From Thiobacillus sp. (GTDB taxonomy: Bacteria > Pseudomonadota > Gammaproteobacteria > Burkholderiales > Thiobacillaceae): 64,000 nt of DNA. The stretch spans positions 62,001-126,000 of the forward strand of contig WGNC01000009.1 in NCBI GenBank assembly GCA_016124745.1, written 5' to 3'. The translations under genes were made by a program, and so were the position numbers. The notes under the pieces are model-generated. The model was not told the origin of the DNA. It worked only from the letters and a program-made list of their open reading frames with translations, and made no database searches. Positions 18,060-27,391 of the stretch are shown piece by piece (the stretch's first letter is position 1; every line of letters starts with the position of its first letter).

Positions 18060-18676
18060 CCCCGATGCGCCGGGCACAAGGCTTCACCCTCCTCGAATTG
18101 CTCATTGGAATGACTTTGGTGGGCTTCATCCTGACCTTGCTGTTCGCGGGGCTGAGGCTGGGCATACGGAGTTGGGATGCAGGCGAGCAGCACATGGTCA
18201 CGTCTTCCCGGCAGACGGTCGTCGTTGATTTCATCAGGCGTACCCTGGAGCAGACTTATCCCCTGAACTGGCGCGTCGACAACGAAGATCAACTGGCCTT
18301 CGCCGGGGAAGCCGACTCGCTGCGGATCGTCGGGCCGGTGCCGATTCACGATGGCGCTGCCAGCAATTATCTCATCGCGCTCGAACTCGCCGAGGGCGAC
18401 AGCGGTCGCGATCTGGTGATGCGCTGGCAAATGCCCGACCCGCGCGAGCCGGGTTTTGCACCGCTGGAAGATGCCAAGCCCAAGGTGCTTGCAAAAGCCG
18501 TCAAAGGCCTGGAATTTGCCTACTTCGGATCCGAAAGCGATACGGACGAGCCCAGCTGGCACGACCAATGGGTCCACCAGAAGGCGCCCCCCGAGCTGAT
18601 CCGTCTTCAGCTCACCATGGAAAACGGCGAAACCTGGCCGGACATCGTCGTTGCGACACCCATCAGGACAGAATGA
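18056..18676 (+). CDS. gspJ: Minor pseudopilin GspJ
   Basis: Encodes 206 residues. The leader ends AQG/FTLLELLIGMTLVGF and keeps Glu5. The following GLRLGIRSWDAGE region and the beta-rich C-terminal half match GspJ. It is a partner of GspI and GspK in the pseudopilus tip. ATGA overlaps link it to both neighbours. Confidence 0.9.
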   Translation: MTPMRRAQGFTLLELLIGMTLVGFILTLLFAGLRLGIRSWDAGEQHMVTSSRQTVVVDFIRRTLEQTYPLNWRVDNEDQLAFAGEADSLRIVGPVPIHDGAASNYLIALELAEGDSGRDLVMRWQMPDPREPGFAPLEDAKPKVLAKAVKGLEFAYFGSESDTDEPSWHDQWVHQKAPPELIRLQLTMENGETWPDIVVATPIRTE

Positions 18677-19593
18677 CCATGCGTTTGGGGACTCCAGCTT
18701 TTTCAGGGAACGTGGGCCGCTCCGAACGTGGCATCGCGCTGCTGCTTGTGCTCTGGGTCGTCACGCTGCTTGCCGTCATCGCGGGCAGCTTTGTCTACGG
18801 CGCGCGCAATTCGGCCCTGACTGCCGGGAATCAGGTCGCCATCGCCAAGGCGCGCGCGCTGGCGGATGCGGGCGTCCATCGCGGTTTATACGAGCTCGCC
18901 AAGCCGATGAGCGATGGCGCGCGCTGGAGTGCCGACGGCAGGGCGCATGATTTTGTTCTGAATGAAGGCGAAATCCGCCTCGTCATGCGCGACGAAACGG
19001 CCAAGATCGATCTCAATACTGCGAACGATGCTCTGCTCAAGGGACTGTTGCTGTCCGCCGGCCTGGACGAGGAGCACGCCAATCAGCTGCTGGATGCCAT
19101 CCTGGATTGGCGGGACGACGACGAGCTTGTCCGTGCCCAGGGCGCCGAGCGCGATCAATACGAGGCCATGGGAAAGTCCTACATTCCGGCCAATTCGCAA
19201 TTTCGGACGGTTGCCGAGCTGCAAGGCGTCATCGGCGTCACCCCCGACCTGTACCGCAAGCTTGCGGGTGCGCTCACCGTGTACTCGCGTCAGGCCGGCA
19301 TCAACAGCACCATCGCGCCGCGCGAGGTCTTGCTGGCCCTGCCCAACGCGACCGCAGAGAATGTGGACAGCTATCTTGCCGAACGCGAGGAAATGCTGGA
19401 GGCGGGAATGGCGCCGCTGACTTTCCCGCAGGCTGCCGGATACGAAACGGGCGCCACCGCCCAAGTGTATAATCTGCGGTCCCGTGCGAAGGCAGCGGAT
19501 GGCACGCAGTTTGTCCGAGAGGCGGTAGTTAAGTTGGCGCAAGACCCAAAACGGCCGTTTGTCATATTTATCTGGCAGGAGGGGTGGCTTTGA
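18673..19593 (+). CDS. gspK: Pseudopilus tip protein GspK
   Basis: Encodes 306 residues from the ATG overlapping the gspJ stop. The leader is ERG/IALLLVLWVVTLLAVIAG and, as is known for GspK, lacks the Glu at position 5. The helical domain follows with KIDLNTANDALLKGLL, AILDWRDDDE and SQFRTVAELQGV. It caps the pseudopilus and is large for a pseudopilin, as expected for K. Confidence 0.93.
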   Translation: MTMRLGTPAFSGNVGRSERGIALLLVLWVVTLLAVIAGSFVYGARNSALTAGNQVAIAKARALADAGVHRGLYELAKPMSDGARWSADGRAHDFVLNEGEIRLVMRDETAKIDLNTANDALLKGLLLSAGLDEEHANQLLDAILDWRDDDELVRAQGAERDQYEAMGKSYIPANSQFRTVAELQGVIGVTPDLYRKLAGALTVYSRQAGINSTIAPREVLLALPNATAENVDSYLAEREEMLEAGMAPLTFPQAAGYETGATAQVYNLRSRAKAADGTQFVREAVVKLAQDPKRPFVIFIWQEGWL

Positions 19594-19612
19594 TCCGCCC
19601 TGATTTGTATTG

Positions 19613-20815
19613 ATGGCGCGCATGACATCCTCCCGACGCAGGCAGCGAAAGAGTCGCAAGGCGTTTCTGGGGCAATTCTTTCGCTGGTGGGGCCGTGAAC
19701 TGGCTGCATTGGTGCCGCCCGCTTTGCGGCCCAGGAACCGGCCTTCTCCCCGCATGCTTTGGGCCGGCGTGGAAGCGGGAGCGCTCGTCCTCTGGCGCCT
19801 GGATGGGCAAAAGCGATATGAGCTGGGGCGCGTCAACCTTGCTGCGGGTGACACCGCAAGCACCAAGATTGCCTTCGATGCCCTGCGCGTCAAGACGGGC
19901 GGAAAGCCCGTTGGCATTTGCCTTCCCGCTGCGCAAGTGCTGCGCAAGGAGGTCGTTCTGCCGCTTGCCGCGGCCGAGAACCTGAACCAGGTACTTGGCT
20001 TCGAACTGGGGCGGCAGACGCCGTACACGGTCGATCAAGCCTATTACGATCAAAGGGTGTTGCGCGAGGATCTCGGCAGCAACCGCCTGCATGTCCTGTT
20101 GGGCATCACCCCCAGGACGGTCGTCGACGAAATTCTGGCGCACTTCAAGAACTGGGGCGTCACTCCCCATGCGGTTGTGGCGAGCGACGAGCTTGAAGGT
20201 GCCGGCGACTGCCTGAATCTGCTCCCGCGAGGCTTGCGCCCCAAGGCGAACCGTTCCGAATACAGGCTTTATGCCGCCATGGCAGGGGTTACGCTGGTGT
20301 TGTTTGCTACCTTACTGGCGATTCCGATCCTGAAGAAACGCGAGGTCGCGATGGAACTGGAACCGGTGCTGGAACGCGCCCGGCAACAAGCCGATGCGGT
20401 GAACGTTCTCAAGCAGGAACAGGAGCGCCTGCTGGCCGAATACACCTTCCCATTCGAGCACAAAGTGGCTATGCCATCCAGGGTCGCGCTGCTGGAGGAG
20501 GTCACCCGCATACTCCCCGACAATACCTGGCTGCAGCAACTGGAAATTCACGGCATGGAAGTTTCCATGCAGGGAACGACCAGCTCCTCGGCCAAGCTGA
20601 TTGGCCTGTTCGAGCAATCCGGCCTGCTGGAAGGCGCCAGCTACAAATCGCCGCTGGTCAAGGGACGGGAGAACGAGGAACGCTTCCAGCTCGCGGTCGA
20701 GTCTAAGGCCATCGATCCGGTCGTGGCGCTCGCCGCTCAGCAGGCTTTGCATGAAAACAAAACGCCGGCCAAGGCAGCCGGCAAGCCTGGCAAGCCACAG
20801 GACAAGCAGCCATGA
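19613..20815 (+). CDS. GspL-like assembly protein with PilM/PilN-type domains
   Basis: Encodes about 400 residues (in-frame TTG at 19610 possible). The N-terminal 200 residues resemble the actin-like cytoplasmic domain of GspL/PilM (VGICLPAAQVLRKEVVLPLAAAENL). A single membrane helix lies near 218-240. A coiled stretch and PilN-like periplasmic domain follow, then a Lys/Pro-rich tail. It should recruit GspE to the membrane platform, as GspL does. Sequence is divergent from enterobacterial GspL, so the letter is assigned by position. Confidence 0.82.
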   Translation: MARMTSSRRRQRKSRKAFLGQFFRWWGRELAALVPPALRPRNRPSPRMLWAGVEAGALVLWRLDGQKRYELGRVNLAAGDTASTKIAFDALRVKTGGKPVGICLPAAQVLRKEVVLPLAAAENLNQVLGFELGRQTPYTVDQAYYDQRVLREDLGSNRLHVLLGITPRTVVDEILAHFKNWGVTPHAVVASDELEGAGDCLNLLPRGLRPKANRSEYRLYAAMAGVTLVLFATLLAIPILKKREVAMELEPVLERARQQADAVNVLKQEQERLLAEYTFPFEHKVAMPSRVALLEEVTRILPDNTWLQQLEIHGMEVSMQGTTSSSAKLIGLFEQSGLLEGASYKSPLVKGRENEERFQLAVESKAIDPVVALAAQQALHENKTPAKAAGKPGKPQDKQP

Positions 20816-21405
20816 AGCTGACGCTGACGCCTCTGCAAAGCCGTGTGCTTGCCATCGCGCTATTGCTGGCCGTGCTTGCCGTGCTGGCCGCGCTGGTCTA
20901 CATGCCATGGAAGCAGGCCCATGTCTATTACGACGCGGCAATTGCCGATCGGCTGGATCGTACATCGCGGTATCTACGCGTCGCCGCCCAGCGGAAAAAC
21001 GTCGAGGCGAACATCGCGCTGATCGCAAAGCGGAATGCAAGCCGCTTCTATCTCAAGGCCAGTTCCCCGGCACTGGCCGCGGCCGAAGTGCAGCAAATGG
21101 CGCAGGCAATCGTCGAAGCCAATGGGCTCACCGTGGAAAGCACCCAGTTCTCGTCGCACAAGGATGAAGGCGCGCGCCGCAAGGTCACGGTCAGTTTCCG
21201 GCTGCGCGGCCCATTGCACGCAGTGCAGAAAGCGCTCTACGAGCTGGAAACGGCCCTGCCTTATCTGTATGTGGACAATCTGGTCATCCGCTCGAACGCG
21301 GGGAGAAATGCCAAGCCAGCCCCTGGCGTCGAGCCCGATACTCTGGTGCAGTTCGACCTGTTTGCCTTCACCCGGCTTGCCAAGCAGGCACCCAGCAAAT
21401 CATGA
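20812..21405 (+). CDS. gspM: GspM-like inner-membrane protein
   Basis: Encodes 197 residues, with one N-terminal membrane helix (about 13-32, VLAIALLLAVLAVLAALVY), a coiled segment, and a ferredoxin-like periplasmic domain (VTVSFRLRGPLHAVQKALYELE) as in GspM/PilO. It partners the upstream L-like protein. It overlaps both neighbours by 4 bp. Confidence 0.8.
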   Translation: MKLTLTPLQSRVLAIALLLAVLAVLAALVYMPWKQAHVYYDAAIADRLDRTSRYLRVAAQRKNVEANIALIAKRNASRFYLKASSPALAAAEVQQMAQAIVEANGLTVESTQFSSHKDEGARRKVTVSFRLRGPLHAVQKALYELETALPYLYVDNLVIRSNAGRNAKPAPGVEPDTLVQFDLFAFTRLAKQAPSKS

Positions 21406-22115
21406 TGGCCCTTGTCAATACGAAGCGTTTGGCATTTCTGGCCTGGGCGGTCGCCAACGCGTCGCTGGTGATGCTGATCGGCATGGAGTTGGGCTGGGGC
21501 ACGAAACTCGTCCAGCCCATGCCCGTGCCTGTGGTCCACCCATCGGCGCCGATCGAAGTCGTGCTTCCCCCCGACTATCGGCTGCCGCCACTGGATAAGG
21601 CCTATGCCGGGACGCTGGAGCGCTCTCTCTTCGTGCCCACGCGCCGCAAGGCGCCGCCGCCGCCGACGGTGGTGCCGACCATGCAGAAGGGGCAGTTCCA
21701 GTTGCTGGGAACCACGATCACCGACGAGTTCAGTATCGCGATCGTCAAGGAAATCTCGAGCGGCAAGGTGCGCCAGGTTTATCAGGGATTTACCATCAAT
21801 GGTCTGCAGCTCGAGTTCGTCGCGCCCGATCGCATCGTTTTTTCCCAGTACGACGACAAGGAAGAAGTCCGGCTCAAGATCCAAGCGAGCCCCAAGCCTG
21901 CTGCTCCGCCACAAGCTGCATCTCAAGGTGAACAGCTAGGCACCCCGCAGGCCGCTCCCGCTGCGCAGCGGCCGGCAGCAGCGTTCGGGGCGGTGAAAGC
22001 GCCGGTGGCTTCGGAAATCCGGGTCGAGAGACGGAGACAAACGGAACAACCCCCGCTTCCGCAGTCGATAGAAGAACGCAAGAACGACCCGAGATTCAAG
22101 GATTTTTACAAGTAA
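21402..22115 (+). CDS. GspC-like (HR-domain) inner-membrane protein
   Basis: Encodes 237 residues with an N-terminal helix (about 9-28). A short periplasmic linker leads to an HR-type beta domain (GQFQLLGTTITDEFSIAIVKE through LQLEFVAPDRIVF), as in GspC/PilP. A disordered Pro/Ala/Gln tail ends NDPRFKDFYK. No PDZ domain is present. GspC proteins link the inner-membrane platform to the GspD secretin, and the gene position just before gspD fits. Automatic pipelines may call it GspN. Confidence 0.72.
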   Translation: MMALVNTKRLAFLAWAVANASLVMLIGMELGWGTKLVQPMPVPVVHPSAPIEVVLPPDYRLPPLDKAYAGTLERSLFVPTRRKAPPPPTVVPTMQKGQFQLLGTTITDEFSIAIVKEISSGKVRQVYQGFTINGLQLEFVAPDRIVFSQYDDKEEVRLKIQASPKPAAPPQAASQGEQLGTPQAAPAAQRPAAAFGAVKAPVASEIRVERRRQTEQPPLPQSIEERKNDPRFKDFYK

Positions 22116-22190
22116 CGAAAAGGCAGTCTGTCGCGTGAATCCCAAGTACTCTGACGCCACAAACGGCAACCAACCCTGGAATTGTCAAGC

Positions 22191-24338
22191 ATGAAAACTT
22201 ACATCCCGAAGACGGGTCGAACAAACCGTATAGCGATCCCCGTCCTGCTTGCCGCTTTGATCGGGGGGTGCGCGACGCAGCCCGCGACTGACCCATCGGG
22301 AGGGGGGAACCATGAGGTCGTGACAGCCGAAGAGGCAAAATTGGTTGCCGACACCAAGGCAGGGACGCCTGTGGAAGACCGCTACAAGCTCTTTTATGGC
22401 ACCGGCGTTGTGGTCAAGCCGTCTGAAACGCCTCCCGTCATTGGTGATGCAAGCGGCAATCTGACCCTGAATTTCGAGGGTGCCGATTTGCGCGAGGTGG
22501 TGCGTACCATTCTGGGTGACATTCTCAGGGAAAACTACATCGTAGACCCGCGCGTGGGGGGATCCATCACGCTGCGTACCGCGAGGCCCATTCCGCGCAG
22601 CGCCGCCATGCACACGCTCGAGGAAGTCCTGCGGATGAATGGTGCGGTGATGATCCGCGAGGGCGACGGCGTGTTTCGTATCGTCCCGGCGGCAACCGCA
22701 GGCAAGGGCAACACCACGCCGCAAATTGCCGAAAGCGGCAAACCGCTGCCTGGCGGCTACAGCATCCAGATCGTCCCCCTCAGACACATCGGCGTGGTCG
22801 ACATGGCCAAGATCCTGGAGCCCCTCACGGGCGATACATCCAGTGTGCGCGTCGACCCGCTGCGTAACCTGCTCATCCTGTCAGGCACCCAGTTGCAGCT
22901 GCGGCACTTGATTGAGACCGTCGACATGTTTGACGTGGACTGGATCTCCGGCATGTCGGTTGGGCTGTTCACCCTGCAAAGTGTGGACGTCAATACGGTC
23001 AACGGCGAACTGGAGAAGCTGTTTGGCGACAAGAACCTGGGGCCGCTCGCCGGCATCGCCCGGGTCGTGCCCCTGGAGCGGCTCAATGCCTTGCTGATCA
23101 TTTCGCCCCAACCGAAACTTCTGGATCTGGCGCGCACCTGGATCGAGCGTCTGGACCGTCCGGGCGCCGGTGGTGGTGGCCAGCGGCTATATGTGTATCA
23201 GGTCCAGAATGGCAAGGCTGAAAATCTGGCCGGGCTGCTCAACGAGGCTTTCTCCAGTTCCGCGAAGGCAGCTCAAGTCAAGGTCAAGACGCCGCCCGAC
23301 CTCGCGCCCGGCGCCACGCCAGCCGAGGTCAAATCGGCAAAGCCGGCTGCAAACTCCGAGAAGGACGCGCAGTTTGCTTCGTTGAAAATAGCCTACGGAA
23401 CAGGTGAGAGTGTGGGCTTGCCCCAGGACGTCCGGATCATCGCCGACAAGGACAACAATGCCCTGCTGATTCTGGCTAGTCCAGCCGATTACGACAACAT
23501 CGAATCCGCACTGCGCAAGCTCGATGTAGCGGTGCGCCAGGTGCTGGTCGAGGTGACCATCGCCGAAGTTTCCCTCACGGACGAACTCACGTACGGACTG
23601 GAATGGTATTTCAACAAGGGCAATGGCAAGGGGCTGCTGGACACCGGCGCACCGGGGCTTACATCGCTTATCCCCGGTTTTTCCTATAGCTGGCTCAGCG
23701 CTGACTACGGCGCCGTCCTCAATGCCCTCGCCAAGGATTCCCGGCTCAAGATCGTTTCCTCGCCGCATATCACCGTGGCGGACAACCAGAAAGCCAAGAT
23801 TCAGGTGGGCGACCAGGTGCCCACCCTCAGCCAGACCCAGTCGGTGGAAGGCTCGGCCGTCGGCATCATCAACAGCGTTCAATACACCGAGACCGGCGTC
23901 CTGCTCGATGTGACACCGCGCGTCAATGCCAGCGGGCAGGTCACCATGGAGATCAGCCAGGAGGTCAGCAACGCCACCCAGACGACCACCTCCGACATCG
24001 ACTCGCCGACGATCCAGAAGCGAACCGCCAACAGCACCGTCACAGTCAGGTCCGGCGAAACCATCATCCTTGCCGGCCTGATCAAGGAACAGAAGGACAA
24101 CGGCAACCAGGGCCTGCCACTGCTCTCGAAGATCCCGCTCATTGGGGGGCTGTTCGGCACTCAGACCTGGAAAGACAACCGCACCGAACTGATTATCCTG
24201 ATCACGCCGCATGTGCTTCTCAGCACACCGGATGCCGCTGCGATCACCAAGGAATACCGCAAGCGTCTTTCAGGCCTGGAAAGCATGCTCAAATCGGTGG
24301 AATTGCCACCCAAGCCCGCTGCTGAAAAAGCGCAATAG
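22191..24338 (+). CDS. gspD: Type II secretion outer-membrane secretin GspD
   Basis: Encodes 715 residues from the ATG at 22191 (a TTG 9 bp upstream is in frame). Lipoprotein-type signal with Cys27 in LIGGC. The N0-N3 ring domains follow (N0 NLTLNFEGADLREVV; N3 interrupted by a Lys/Pro/Ala-rich insert near residues 365-395). The secretin core runs from about 451 (VLVEVTIAEVSLTDEL) to 672, with SSPHITVADNQKAKIQVG and the closing ELIILITPHVL. It forms the outer-membrane channel. Its lipidated N terminus suggests self-piloting without a GspS pilotin. Last gene of the gsp operon. Confidence 0.96.
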   Translation: MKTYIPKTGRTNRIAIPVLLAALIGGCATQPATDPSGGGNHEVVTAEEAKLVADTKAGTPVEDRYKLFYGTGVVVKPSETPPVIGDASGNLTLNFEGADLREVVRTILGDILRENYIVDPRVGGSITLRTARPIPRSAAMHTLEEVLRMNGAVMIREGDGVFRIVPAATAGKGNTTPQIAESGKPLPGGYSIQIVPLRHIGVVDMAKILEPLTGDTSSVRVDPLRNLLILSGTQLQLRHLIETVDMFDVDWISGMSVGLFTLQSVDVNTVNGELEKLFGDKNLGPLAGIARVVPLERLNALLIISPQPKLLDLARTWIERLDRPGAGGGGQRLYVYQVQNGKAENLAGLLNEAFSSSAKAAQVKVKTPPDLAPGATPAEVKSAKPAANSEKDAQFASLKIAYGTGESVGLPQDVRIIADKDNNALLILASPADYDNIESALRKLDVAVRQVLVEVTIAEVSLTDELTYGLEWYFNKGNGKGLLDTGAPGLTSLIPGFSYSWLSADYGAVLNALAKDSRLKIVSSPHITVADNQKAKIQVGDQVPTLSQTQSVEGSAVGIINSVQYTETGVLLDVTPRVNASGQVTMEISQEVSNATQTTTSDIDSPTIQKRTANSTVTVRSGETIILAGLIKEQKDNGNQGLPLLSKIPLIGGLFGTQTWKDNRTELIILITPHVLLSTPDAAAITKEYRKRLSGLESMLKSVELPPKPAAEKAQ

Positions 24339-24466
24339 GTGCGTTCTGTCAGCTTGAACGGATTCTTGGCCGACCGATGGCTGGGCGATCGGCGATCGTT
24401 TTGAGCGGCCGGCCAGCCTTGAAAAATGCTAGAATATGCTCGTTTATCTCCAGCATTGGTCAGACC

Positions 24467-25057
24467 GTGCCCCCATTTTTCGTCATCCTGCTGCTCGCAC
24501 TGACCGCTCAGGCGCGGGCCGATGTGTATGTCTACACCGACGCGGACAAGGTGACGCATTACACCAATACCCCGGGGCACGACCAATACCAGCGCTTGTC
24601 GGCCTTGATGGAAGCGGAAGGAAGCCATAACCGGGCCGGCGCTGCCGTGGTGAAGGGGAATGCGGCCGTCTACGCACCGCAGATTGAACAGGCCGCTGTC
24701 GAAACCGGGATTGATGCCGCCCTTGTCCATGCGGTCATCACGGCCGAATCGGGCTACAACCCGGCGGCGGTGTCGCGAACCGGTGCACAGGGTCTGATGC
24801 AACTGATGCCCGACACGGCCAAGCGCTATGCGGTCAAGGATGCCTTCGATCCCGAGCAGAACATTCGCGGCGGCACCCGCTACCTGCGCGACTTGCTCGA
24901 CATGTTCGACAACAACGTCAAGCTTGCGGTGGCTGCGTACAATGCGGGCGAGAATGCCGTGATACGGCATGGCAAGAAGATTCCGCCCTACCGCGAAACG
25001 CAGGCTTATGTGCCGAAAGTATTGCGTCTCTACGACAAATACAGGGCAGTGCTCTAA
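24467..25057 (+). CDS. Exported lytic transglycosylase (SLT domain)
   Basis: Encodes 196 residues from a GTG at 24467, chosen because it gives a clean signal peptide (PPFFVILLLALTAQARA); the frame runs 30 codons further up. A short DUF4124-like segment (DVYVYTDADKVTHYTN) precedes the goose-lysozyme-like SLT domain. The catalytic Glu is in ITAESGYNP, followed by GAQGLMQLMP and AVAAYNAGENAV. It cleaves peptidoglycan in the periplasm. Placement after gspD suggests it opens the wall for the secretion machine, though it has a 128-bp gap and a TAGAAT (24430-24435) that may give it its own promoter. Confidence 0.88.
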   Translation: MPPFFVILLLALTAQARADVYVYTDADKVTHYTNTPGHDQYQRLSALMEAEGSHNRAGAAVVKGNAAVYAPQIEQAAVETGIDAALVHAVITAESGYNPAAVSRTGAQGLMQLMPDTAKRYAVKDAFDPEQNIRGGTRYLRDLLDMFDNNVKLAVAAYNAGENAVIRHGKKIPPYRETQAYVPKVLRLYDKYRAVL

Positions 25058-25415
25058 CCTTCCCCTGAGTGCGGGGATAACGTCCGGCACAGTGAGCCGT
25101 CGTGACCAATTTCATAGACCACACCGCGATTGCCTGCCATAGCAACTATCATGCTCGGGGTGCGACAATCGCCAAGACAAAACCCAATGATTGACAGAAT
25201 CGGGGTTTCTGTTTCTTGGTTGACGCTGTGACAGGTGCTTGATAGGGTGCGGCCTGATCTGAAAGTCATACAGATTTTAAGTGAACAAGCTTGGCGCCAA
25301 CGATCGATTGGGCGCCGAATTTTATGAATGCCCCCGCTAGCCGTGGGCGAAGGCGGACCGAGGCCCTGTGGCTGCCTTGTCCTGGTTTCAGTCATCAATA
25401 GTTAAGGAGTGAAGC
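25058..25415. promoter_or_regulatory. Gap with candidate promoter for the lipoprotein gene
   Basis: 358 bp without a gene. TTGACG (25220-25225) and TAGGGT (25243-25248) are spaced by 17 bp and form a plausible sigma-70 promoter. GGCGCC repeats at 25293-25298 and 25311-25316 could form a small hairpin followed by GAATTTT, which may end read-through or act in the leader. AAGGAG at 25403-25408 serves the TTG start at 25416. Confidence 0.4.
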
Positions 25416-25868
25416 TTGGTTCCTGGGGTAGTTAGTCGCTTGGCTATATCAATAGCCACAATGGTGTGTGCGGTATCGTTGTCCCTGTCCGGATGTGCCA
25501 GTCTGTATCCGGAAGGCAGCGAGGAATGGCAGGAGGCCCAACGCCCGTTGCTGGAAACGCGTGTCGTAGATCGATGGAATGCCCTGATCAAGTGGGATAT
25601 CGAGAAGGCGTATTCCTATACGTCGCCTGAATACCGAAGTGTTGTAAGCCTGCAACAATATAAGGGAAAGTACGGGCGCGCAGCCGATTGGCGCATGGCG
25701 CGGGTTGCCAAGGTCAGTTATGATGGCCCTGCCGTTGCGACAGTTTCGGTGGAGGTGACTTACCGGGCGATGATCCCTGGATCAGGGGGGCAAGTGATCG
25801 AAACCCCAAAAGCCATTTCCGAGAAGTGGATTTACAAGGATCGGGAATGGTGGTTCACATCCAACTAA
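25416..25868 (+). CDS. Small lipoprotein of unknown function
   Basis: Encodes 150 residues from a TTG start 7 bp after AAGGAG. The signal peptide ends in a lipobox (SLSLSGC), predicting a lipid-anchored envelope protein. The mature part (VVDRWNALIKWDIEKAYSYTSPEYRS, then paired strands ending EKWIYKDREWWF) resembles small NTF2-like or cystatin-like folds, which is only an impression from the strand pattern. It lies 118 bp before a large exported protein and may share its promoter region. No named family recognised. Confidence 0.7.
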   Translation: MVPGVVSRLAISIATMVCAVSLSLSGCASLYPEGSEEWQEAQRPLLETRVVDRWNALIKWDIEKAYSYTSPEYRSVVSLQQYKGKYGRAADWRMARVAKVSYDGPAVATVSVEVTYRAMIPGSGGQVIETPKAISEKWIYKDREWWFTSN

Positions 25869-25929
25869 CACCTTGGCAAAATGTATTAAAGTTTTCGCCC
25901 GGGATGTCGGTAACAAGTGTTGTAGCTGG

Positions 25930-25945
25930 AGCCAAGCGCTTGGCT
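25930..25945. promoter_or_regulatory. 16-bp perfect palindrome in the leader of the 25987 gene
   Basis: AGCCAAGC followed directly by GCTTGGCT, 41 bp before the start codon and just upstream of TTAACT. It could be an operator for a dimeric regulator or a short stem. No matching copy was noticed elsewhere in the window. Confidence 0.4.
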
Positions 25946-25986
25946 TAACTTTGATGTCTTTTTTTACCTTGCAAGGAGTAGATGTT

Positions 25987-27315
25987 ATGAAATTGAATAT
26001 TCGTAAAAAACTCGTGTCTCTGGCTGTCGCTTCTGTCGTCAGCGGCGGCGCCATGATGGCAATCCCGGCACAGGCCATGAACATTTCCCAGCAAAACAAG
26101 GGCGAGGTTCTGCTGTTCCCCTACTACACGGTCAAGGGCGGTTACGACACCCTCTTCTCCGTGGTCAACACCTCCAACAAAACCGCGGCTTTCAAGATTC
26201 GCTGGCGCGAAGCCGTGAACAGCAGGGAAACGCGTGACTTCAACGTGATCCTGTCGCCGCATGACGTCTGGACCGGCGCCGTGACCGCGGGTGAAACCAA
26301 CACCGTGTTCCGCACCTACGACAAGAGCTGCACCTCCCCCCAGTTGCCCGGTATGCAAACCCAGGCCGAGCGCGCCGCAGCTGGCAGCTTTGGTGAAGTG
26401 GCTTTTGCTAACGTCGGTGACAATGCCGAAGGTTACTTCGAGATCGTCCTGATGGGCGTGGCTGATACCGTTACCAATACTGGCGCTGCTGCGGCCAGCC
26501 TGCAGACGAATGCACTTCACAATGCCGCTGGCGTGCCGGCCAACTGCACGACGGTTGACCAACTGTTCGCCACGCAAGCAGGTATTGACGCACTTAACCT
26601 TCAGATGTCGGCTCCGGAAGACATCCTCAAGGGCAGCGTGACCTACATCAACGTCGCTCACGGCGTGGCATTTAGCCCCAACGTGACCATGATCGAAGAC
26701 TTCTCGTCTGATACGCTTGTGTTTGCCCCGGGCGATGATGCACCCGACCTGTCCTACGGCACTCCCGGCAATGCCCGCTACTTTGAAGGCGGCCAGACAA
26801 TCAATCGCGGATTCTCGGAATCGCAGGATGGCGTGTCTTACCTGCTGGCCCAGCGCGCAATTGCAAACGAGTTCATCTCGGGTACGAACGCCGGCGCGTC
26901 TTGGGTTGTAACCATGCCGACCAAGCACCACTATGCGACCAGCAGCACCTGCTACGAAATCGCGATGAGCCTGTACAACCGCGAAGAGAAGACCGAGGTC
27001 CGCCTGGACGAGACCCAGTTCTCGCCGCCTCCGTCAGCTGGCACGCCGCTTTCGCTGTGTAATGAAAGCACCGTGATCAACTTCAACGGCGTTAACATCT
27101 TCGGCGCAGGTAGCAACCGCCTTAACGTGAACACCGACACCGTCGGTATGCAGGGTTGGGTGAACCTGACCTTCGTTGATGACATGAGCACGGGCGCCAG
27201 CATCGAAGGTATTCCGGTCATCGGTTTCGCTGCCCTCGTGCGTGACACTGCGGATGCTACTACGAACTACGGTAGCAGCGAGGAGTTCACTGGTACGCGT
27301 GCAGTCAACCCGTAA
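25987..27315 (+). CDS. Large exported protein, candidate type II secretion substrate
   Basis: Encodes 442 residues from the ATG 8 bp after AAGGAG (25973-25978). A signal peptide (about residues 1-30, ending AIPAQA) is followed by a beta-rich protein. The opening KGEVLLFPYYTVKGGYDTLF, then VVNTSNKTAAFKIRWRE and LSPHDVWTGAV, recalls a conserved uncharacterised exported-protein group of gamma- and betaproteobacteria that I know by pattern only. Cysteines are few and spaced as if disulfide-paired. No membrane anchor, LPXTG or PEP-CTERM tail. Codon use looks highly optimised (strong RBS, AAC/ATC/CTG preferred) and a strong terminator follows, which suggests high expression. Confidence 0.8.
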   Translation: MKLNIRKKLVSLAVASVVSGGAMMAIPAQAMNISQQNKGEVLLFPYYTVKGGYDTLFSVVNTSNKTAAFKIRWREAVNSRETRDFNVILSPHDVWTGAVTAGETNTVFRTYDKSCTSPQLPGMQTQAERAAAGSFGEVAFANVGDNAEGYFEIVLMGVADTVTNTGAAAASLQTNALHNAAGVPANCTTVDQLFATQAGIDALNLQMSAPEDILKGSVTYINVAHGVAFSPNVTMIEDFSSDTLVFAPGDDAPDLSYGTPGNARYFEGGQTINRGFSESQDGVSYLLAQRAIANEFISGTNAGASWVVTMPTKHHYATSSTCYEIAMSLYNREEKTEVRLDETQFSPPPSAGTPLSLCNESTVINFNGVNIFGAGSNRLNVNTDTVGMQGWVNLTFVDDMSTGASIEGIPVIGFAALVRDTADATTNYGSSEEFTGTRAVNP

Positions 27316-27364
27316 TATTCCTGACGAGGAGGGATGCGCAAGCGTTCTCTCCGAATTCTGGAGA

Positions 27365-27391
27365 CCCCGCCCCAGTGGCGGGGTTTTTTTT
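27365..27391 (+). terminator. Strong Rho-independent terminator
   Basis: CCCCGCC (27365-27371) pairs perfectly with GGCGGGG (27377-27383) across loop CCAGT and is followed by eight T (27384-27391). It ends the transcript of the large exported protein. Confidence 0.9.

Noticed and set aside
25311-25360. Possible cyclic-di-GMP riboswitch in the gap before the small lipoprotein gene
   Set aside because: The conserved GGGACGCAAAGCC-type core is absent; only a minor GGCGCC hairpin is visible.
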